From Serratia marcescens (GTDB taxonomy: Bacteria; Pseudomonadota; Gammaproteobacteria; Enterobacterales; Enterobacteriaceae): 64,000 bases of DNA. Below are positions 59,382-64,000 of this stretch, one piece after another. A model generated the notes under the pieces. That model did not search any database, was not told where the DNA came from, and saw only the letters and a program-made list of their open reading frames with translations. The stretch covers positions 22,019 through 86,018 of the forward strand of contig JADMXW010000025.1 in NCBI GenBank assembly GCA_015548865.1. The letters run 5' to 3'. Made by a program: the position numbers and the translations under genes. Each line of letters starts with the position of its first letter. Position 1 is the first letter of the stretch.

Positions 59382-60173
59382 TTAAAAATGGGAATGTTTA
59401 ATAAACTCAGCCAAACGTGGCGACGCGGGCTGATGAAATAATTGTTTAGGGGAGCCTTCTTCTTCGATACGCCCCTGATTCATAAAAACAATCCGATCGG
59501 AAACTTCATAGGCAAAGCGCATTTCATGCGTAACCAACAGCATGGTCATACCGTCTTCTACCAGGCTTTTGATGACGGCCAGCACTTCTCCGACCAATTC
59601 AGGGTCCAGTGCGGAAGTCACTTCATCAAACAACATCAGACTGGGATTCATCGCAATTGCGCGGGCAATCGCGACGCGCTGCTGTTGGCCTCCGGATAAT
59701 TGACCGGGATAGTGATCGCGGCGCGCCAATAGGCCAACACGCTCCAACCAGTGCTCCGCCGCATCAACCGCTTCACTTTTTGACATTTTCTTCACTTTCA
59801 GTAGCCCAAGCGTCACATTCTGTAATGCTGTTAAGTGAGGAAACAGATTGAATTGCTGGAATGCCATCCCCGTCATGGAGCGGTGTCGTGCAATCACTTT
59901 TTCTGGATGCCGTATCCGTCTGTTTTGCTGTTGGTGGTAACCAATCGCTTGGCCATTAAGGAAAATATCCCCCTGTTGAAACTCCTCCAATAAATTCACG
60001 CAGCGCAACAGCGTCGTTTTTCCTGAACCGCTGGAGCCAATAAGCGTTACAACGTCACCACGCGACAGCGTGAGATCTATCCCTTTAAGCACTTCAACCT
60101 GATCATATTGCTTATGCAGATTGTTGATTTTCAAAAGTGGTGCATCGGCTAATGCACTCTGTGTCTTATTCAT
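59382..60173 (-). CDS. Polar amino acid ABC transporter ATPase
   Basis: 263 residues. Walker [14 protein letters not shown] near 47, signature [17 protein letters not shown] near 165, Walker [20 protein letters not shown] near 185 and His switch TH near 222. Most like GlnQ/HisP-type ATPases. Overlaps the preceding permease gene by four bases. Follows the two permeases in the operon. Confidence 0.93.
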   Translation of the reverse strand: MNKTQSALADAPLLKINNLHKQYDQVEVLKGIDLTLSRGDVVTLIGSSGSGKTTLLRCVNLLEEFQQGDIFLNGQAIGYHQQQNRRIRHPEKVIARHRSMTGMAFQQFNLFPHLTALQNVTLGLLKVKKMSKSEAVDAAEHWLERVGLLARRDHYPGQLSGGQQQRVAIARAIAMNPSLMLFDEVTSALDPELVGEVLAVIKSLVEDGMTMLLVTHEMRFAYEVSDRIVFMNQGRIEEEGSPKQLFHQPASPRLAEFIKHSHF

Positions 60174-60832
60174 GGCAATCTCACTTTCTGTTCCAGGTAA
60201 TAGCCCAGGCGTTCAATCGAGAAGTTAATAACGAAGAACAACAGCCCGGCGAATGCATAAAACGGCAGTGTCATAAACGTGCGGGCGATCACCTGCTGCG
60301 AACTGAGTAATAGATCGGCCACGCCAATGACGGACAACAGCGTTGAAGCCTTGACAATTTCCGCAGCAGAATTAACCCAGGTAGGCAGGATCTGACGTAA
60401 TGCCTGTGGTAATTGGACATAGCAAAGATCCTGAGAAAACGTCAGACCAATCGCCTTAGCGGCTTCGCTTTGTCCTTTGGGAACGGCCTGTAATGCACCG
60501 CGTACAATTTCCGCCATATGAGAACTGCAAAACATGGACAGGGCCATGACACCAGCCTCAAAAGCACCGATATGCCAACCCAGTGCAGGGGCGACATAAA
60601 AACAGGCCAATACCAACACCAGTACCGGTGTGCCACGTATCACATCAATATAAAATCGAAATATCCACCGTACCGGCCCACGGCCATAACTCAGCAAAAG
60701 TCCCACTACTGCACCGAGCAATGAACCTAATAAAATCGCCAGTATCGAACTGGATAACGTCACGGCAAAGCCCTGAGCCAATGTGGTTCTTGCCTGCCAA
60801 AGTTGATACCACCAGCTAAAGGGATCGTTCAT
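60170..60832 (-). CDS. Polar amino acid ABC permease, second subunit
   Basis: 220 residues, HisM/GlnP type with four to five helices. The EAA-like loop is seen as [23 protein letters not shown] near 110-135. It pairs with the 60842-61504 permease. Confidence 0.92.
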   Translation of the reverse strand: MNDPFSWWYQLWQARTTLAQGFAVTLSSSILAILLGSLLGAVVGLLLSYGRGPVRWIFRFYIDVIRGTPVLVLVLACFYVAPALGWHIGAFEAGVMALSMFCSSHMAEIVRGALQAVPKGQSEAAKAIGLTFSQDLCYVQLPQALRQILPTWVNSAAEIVKASTLLSVIGVADLLLSSQQVIARTFMTLPFYAFAGLLFFVINFSIERLGYYLEQKVRLP

Positions 60833-60841
60833 CTTTTCTCC

Positions 60842-61504
60842 TTAACGAACCAATGCCAATCTGTGTTCTAGTTGACGCAGCAGCGCCGCCAGCAAGTAAC
60901 AGGTTGCGATGTACAGCAAGCTGGTAATCAGCCAGGTTTCGATAACCCGATAACTCTCCAGATTGATTTTTCGCGCATAGAAAGTCAGCTCAGGGACAGC
61001 AATGGCGGCAGCAAGTGAGGTATCCTTGAACAGAGAGATAAAATTATTGCTGAGCGAAGGAAGTACATTGCGGAACATGACGGGAATGATGATGTAGCAT
61101 TTGATTTGCCATTCCGTGAGACCAATGGCTTGCCCAGCTTCTCGTTGACCCTGCGGAATCCCCAGTAAACCTGCGCGAAACACTTCAGTCAGATAAGCCC
61201 CAGCATATAACGATAGCGTGATAATAAATGAGCCAAGCTGATCTAAACGAATGCCCAGACTGGGTAAGGCAAAGTAAATCATCAGAATCAAAATCAGGAT
61301 TGGCAGATTGCGTATAATGGTGACATACAATGTCGCGGCACAGCGTAAGCCTGTATTTTTCGATAGCGTGCAGAATGCTGCTGTTAATCCCAACGCACAG
61401 CCAATGGCGATAGAAATGAGCGATAGCTCAATTCCCAGCCATAATCCGGCGAGCAACAGATCGAAATTTTGCCACACCGCGGAAAAATTCAGTTGATAAC
61501 CCAT
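60842..61504 (-). CDS. Polar amino acid ABC permease, first subunit
   Basis: 220 residues, HisQ/GltJ type. EAA loop FRAGLLGIPQGQREAGQAIGLTEWQ near 110-135. It lies nine bases before the other permease gene, downstream of the binding-protein gene, so the four transporter genes are cotranscribed. Confidence 0.92.
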   Translation of the reverse strand: MGYQLNFSAVWQNFDLLLAGLWLGIELSLISIAIGCALGLTAAFCTLSKNTGLRCAATLYVTIIRNLPILILILMIYFALPSLGIRLDQLGSFIITLSLYAGAYLTEVFRAGLLGIPQGQREAGQAIGLTEWQIKCYIIIPVMFRNVLPSLSNNFISLFKDTSLAAAIAVPELTFYARKINLESYRVIETWLITSLLYIATCYLLAALLRQLEHRLALVR

Positions 61505-61554
61505 GGCGTTACCTCAAGGCGCCAGACAGCATGACGTGCCCGGCGCAGTCGTGC

Positions 61555-62418
61555 TTATTTATATTCAACGGGAAAACCAATCTGTGGCGTATTCAATGTG
61601 CCGCCGAACCATTTTTTATAGGCAGCCGCATAGTCAGCAAATTCGACTCCGGCCATTGATTCATGCAGCGCCGTATTGACGAAGTTAAGCCAATCTTGAT
61701 CTCCGCGCTTCAGCGCGCAGGAGTAAGTCTGTGGGCTCCATGCATAGTCGGGTGAACGATAACGCCCTGGTGTTTGCACCATTAACCATTTCGCTGAAGA
61801 CTGATCCGTTGCCACGGCATCAGCACGCCCAGAGTTGAGCGCCTGATACATTAAATCGACGCTTTCATACTGTGAAACTTTGGCTTTCGGCAATGCCTGG
61901 TGTACCAGTTCTTCGGCATATACGTTTTGCAACACGGCAACATTGAGGTCGTTCCCCGCAGCATTCATGTCTGCCAACTGTTGATATTTACTGTTTGCAG
62001 GCAACAACAATGCTACGCCTTCACGATAATAGGGAATGGTAAAGGCCACCTGCTGAGCACGCTGCGCCGTAACCGTCATTGCTTGACAGGTTAAATCGAC
62101 CTTATCCGTCATCAGATTCGGAATGCGGGCATCCGATGATTGCTGAACAAATTGCACTTTGTTGGGATCGTTAAACAGTCCTTTGGCAATAATGCGCGCA
62201 ATATCAATATCAAATCCCTGCAATTTACCGTCAGCGCCTTGAAACCCCCAGGGTGCATTCGTACTGCCTGTTCCCACAACCAGATAGCCACGTTTCAACA
62301 CATCATCCAATTTTGCAGCCTGTACTGGAGTGGCCAAACTTGGTGCCATCGCCGCAAGTAAACATCCCATCACCCAACCGGTTTTATGCTTGCTTTTACT
62401 CTGTTTTGCATTGTACAT
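61555..62418 (-). CDS. Polar amino acid periplasmic binding protein
   Basis: 287 residues. Signal peptide to about 34 (LATPVQAA). SBP_bac_3 fold: VLKRGYLVVGTGSTNAPWGFQGADGKLQGFDIDIARI near 40-75 as the first lobe, and SGRADAVATDQSS near 195 as the hinge and ligand loop. First gene of the minus-strand operon. GGAG six bases before the ATG. The ligand is unknown; D-hydroxyamino acids are suggested by the downstream enzymes. Confidence 0.9.
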   Translation of the reverse strand: MYNAKQSKSKHKTGWVMGCLLAAMAPSLATPVQAAKLDDVLKRGYLVVGTGSTNAPWGFQGADGKLQGFDIDIARIIAKGLFNDPNKVQFVQQSSDARIPNLMTDKVDLTCQAMTVTAQRAQQVAFTIPYYREGVALLLPANSKYQQLADMNAAGNDLNVAVLQNVYAEELVHQALPKAKVSQYESVDLMYQALNSGRADAVATDQSSAKWLMVQTPGRYRSPDYAWSPQTYSCALKRGDQDWLNFVNTALHESMAGVEFADYAAAYKKWFGGTLNTPQIGFPVEYK

Positions 62419-62624
62419 AATTTACTCCATTTCCGTTATAGCGAACATGTGTATGTAACAATGGAATTAATGCAGTAAATGAGCCAAAAATAAACGATGC
62501 AAAAAAAAAGTACATAAAAAAACTAATTAATTGTTAATTAAGGGATTAATTTTGAATGAAAACGAGATGAGCAGGGGGGAGGTAGTAACCAGGTTGTTAG
62601 GTTTGGGAGGTAATGACATTTCAA

Positions 62625-62662
62625 TGCACTACAGTTGTGCAGCTTGCGTAGTTTGTAGTGCA
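62625..62662. promoter_or_regulatory. Inverted repeat upstream of the amino acid operon
   Basis: TGCACTACA and TGTAGTGCA are perfect nine-base arms with a 20-base spacer, about 210-245 bases upstream of the binding-protein start. It could be a regulator site for IclR or a hairpin in an unknown transcript. Nothing else was recognised in the 518-base gap from 62419 to 62936. Confidence 0.35.
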
Positions 62663-62936
62663 AAAAAGAGAAAAGTTTATATTGCGCCATGGTACGGGTT
62701 CACTCACCCAGCTATTCTAGGGTAGTTCATTGGGACTGACCACAGGTCAGAACGGATAAGAACGCGTGGCGCGGCATATTCCCGTAATTTGCTTTCCAGT
62801 ACCTTAAGGGTTGTTTAAATATGAGGGGGGACAAGACACATCTTCCACCAAGTATCGCTCGGTATGCCGTCTACCTGCGGGTATGATTCATGTCATGACT
62901 TGGGCTTCAACAGTAGGCATTGATAATTAATTTTTA

Positions 62937-63668
62937 TTACTCATCATCATCTTTTCTTTTAGGGGGAGGTAATGCAAGGCCGTTTTTTTCCGATGAAGGT
63001 AACCGTTTATTTGGACTTTCAGTGAGTGAATCTTCATTGGTGAAGGTAATATATTTTTTGTTAATGACAAATCTGAGATCAAGTGCCCCTTTATAGGGGG
63101 CTGGTAAATTTGGGGGTAGTAGATTTTGTATTTCTTTGGGCGTGGAGTTTATAAGAATAGCTCTATCGCGGTCATACTCAATAAACACCAGTATATCTAA
63201 CAATTCTTTTTTTAGTTCTTCAATTTTTTCGGTGCGCTGAAAAGTGTTTATGTCATCCAAACCATCCAATTTTTTCAGATATCGTTGAATTTTACCTGGA
63301 ATGCCGAGACGCCTTTCTTGACGAATTATTTCATCGGGTGATATGTTTTCTCGAATTGACAATCTGTCGAGAACCATGCTTGATACCGTTTGTATATCCT
63401 TCACAATCATGTCTATACCGCTTCTTAGGGAACCATACCCAGAAACGAGATTGAATAACGTTATTCCACCAAATATAACATAAGCCTTAATTGATCCCTC
63501 AACTACATTTACGTATATTGATATTTTATCAGGAAATTTATCTGAAATGAGTTTTGGAACCTCTTTTTTGAGGAAGTTCTCGATATCCTTCAATGCACGG
63601 CTGTCCACATTTCGATTGATATGAATGTAAGGACCACCAATACCTTTCATTATGCATTTTTTCTTCAA
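62937..63668 (-). CDS. Uncharacterised AT-rich orphan protein
   Basis: 243 residues, not recognised. The first 60 residues alternate strands and helices; residues 56-80 (VVEGSIKAYVIFGGITLFNLVSGYG) are hydrophobic, followed by SLRSGIDMIVKDIQTVSSMV. A basic segment, RRLGIPGKIQRYLKKLDG, lies near 120. The C-terminus is polar and ends in PPPKRKDDDE. The base composition is much richer in A/T than the rest of the window, which suggests transfer. A TTG at 63668 has AAGGA upstream; Met-7 (63650) is the alternative. It has no operon partner in view. Confidence 0.7.
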   Translation of the reverse strand: MKKKCIMKGIGGPYIHINRNVDSRALKDIENFLKKEVPKLISDKFPDKISIYVNVVEGSIKAYVIFGGITLFNLVSGYGSLRSGIDMIVKDIQTVSSMVLDRLSIRENISPDEIIRQERRLGIPGKIQRYLKKLDGLDDINTFQRTEKIEELKKELLDILVFIEYDRDRAILINSTPKEIQNLLPPNLPAPYKGALDLRFVINKKYITFTNEDSLTESPNKRLPSSEKNGLALPPPKRKDDDE

Positions 63669-64000
63669 AATTTCATCCTTGATGCTGAATTTTTCTATGC
63701 ATGTTAGAGTAATAGAGACCCAGATCCAAAATGGTTTGTTTGAGATTTTAAAATAACACGCAGTGGAAATGTGTTTAACACGCTAAAGATCGATGAAAAC
63801 AACTTTAGCGTTGGAAAAAACACCTTTGCTTAAACAATAACATAGCTGTGATTGTATTCTATCAGCATAAAGTATCAACAAAAATGTCGATTTTGGGCAC
63901 TGGCTAATGCTCCGCGGTGACGACTAAATAGATGCGCGGAATAGTAGATCACTGAAAGGGAACTCAGCCCGGATTGTGCGATCTGATCAATCGCCAAACC
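63669..64000. other. AT-rich right end of the window
   Basis: About 330 bases, AT-rich up to about 63890, then of ordinary composition. No gene, repeat or RNA was recognised. The segment after 63890 may belong to a feature that continues beyond the window. Confidence 0.4.

Noticed and set aside
62531..62725. 64-codon plus-strand ORF with several Cys residues
   Set aside because: No homology, weak start, located in an AT-rich intergenic region and overlapping a 9-base inverted repeat.

Overview
The window looks like a chromosomal segment of a gamma-proteobacterium of the order Enterobacterales. The family is most likely Pectobacteriaceae (the Dickeya / Pectobacterium / Brenneria group), but the sequence alone does not settle genus or species. 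The evidence is the set of near full-length orthologues of enterobacterial genes (ldhA, ydbJ, ydbH-ynbE, azoR, hrpA, ydgD-ydgU-asr, rstAB, dauA, chaA, chaC, pgtPCBA), the ERIC-like repeats, and E. coli-like Shine-Dalgarno, Fur, CRP and RstA sites. No rRNA, tRNA, CRISPR array or intact insertion sequence was seen.

Layout. 1-14.4 kb is mostly core: the tail of an unidentified gene, a TetR regulator, a small gene-plus-RNA unit resembling the dual-function RNA AzuCR, ydbJ/ldhA, two Aer-type aerotaxis receptors, ydbH-ynbE (ydbL is absent), azoR and hrpA. 14.4-27.9 kb carries a GAF-GGDEF-EAL signalling protein, the acid-shock group ydgD-ydgU-asr directly downstream of rstAB, a 134-residue orphan, dauA, chaA, a Fur-controlled siderophore-interacting protein, chaC and a YdiY-like outer membrane protein. 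27.9-34.1 kb is a mixed accessory stretch: an acyltransferase, a PhzF-like protein, an orphan UlaA-type PTS permease, a GlsB-like membrane protein and a LysE exporter.

34.3-48.1 kb is the most interesting block. It contains a PotABCD-type ABC transporter whose ATPase lies apart from its other subunits, a MocR regulator, gabT-gabD, and an operon of a short-chain dehydrogenase, a hydroxylysine-kinase-like phosphotransferase and a class-III PLP enzyme that closely resembles ethanolamine-phosphate / phosphohydroxylysine phospholyases. A GntR/FCD regulator closes the block. A palindromic motif with core TGATGCATCA precedes the transporter operon, the kinase-phospholyase operon and the regulator, which suggests one regulon for uptake and breakdown of a hydroxylated amine or amino acid. 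Kinase plus phospholyase would turn a beta-hydroxy-amine into an aldehyde; for 4-amino-3-hydroxybutyrate that aldehyde is succinate semialdehyde, the substrate of GabD.

48.2-49.5 kb holds two AraC-type regulators fused tail to tail by a rearrangement that truncated both. 50.5-56.8 kb is a complete phosphoglycerate transport system: pgtP divergent from pgtC-pgtB-pgtA. 56.9-62.4 kb is a minus-strand operon (polar amino acid ABC transporter, RidA, IclR regulator, DSD1-type PLP dehydratase/aldolase) that fits uptake and deamination of a D-hydroxyamino acid. The right end holds an AT-rich, probably acquired gene of unknown function.
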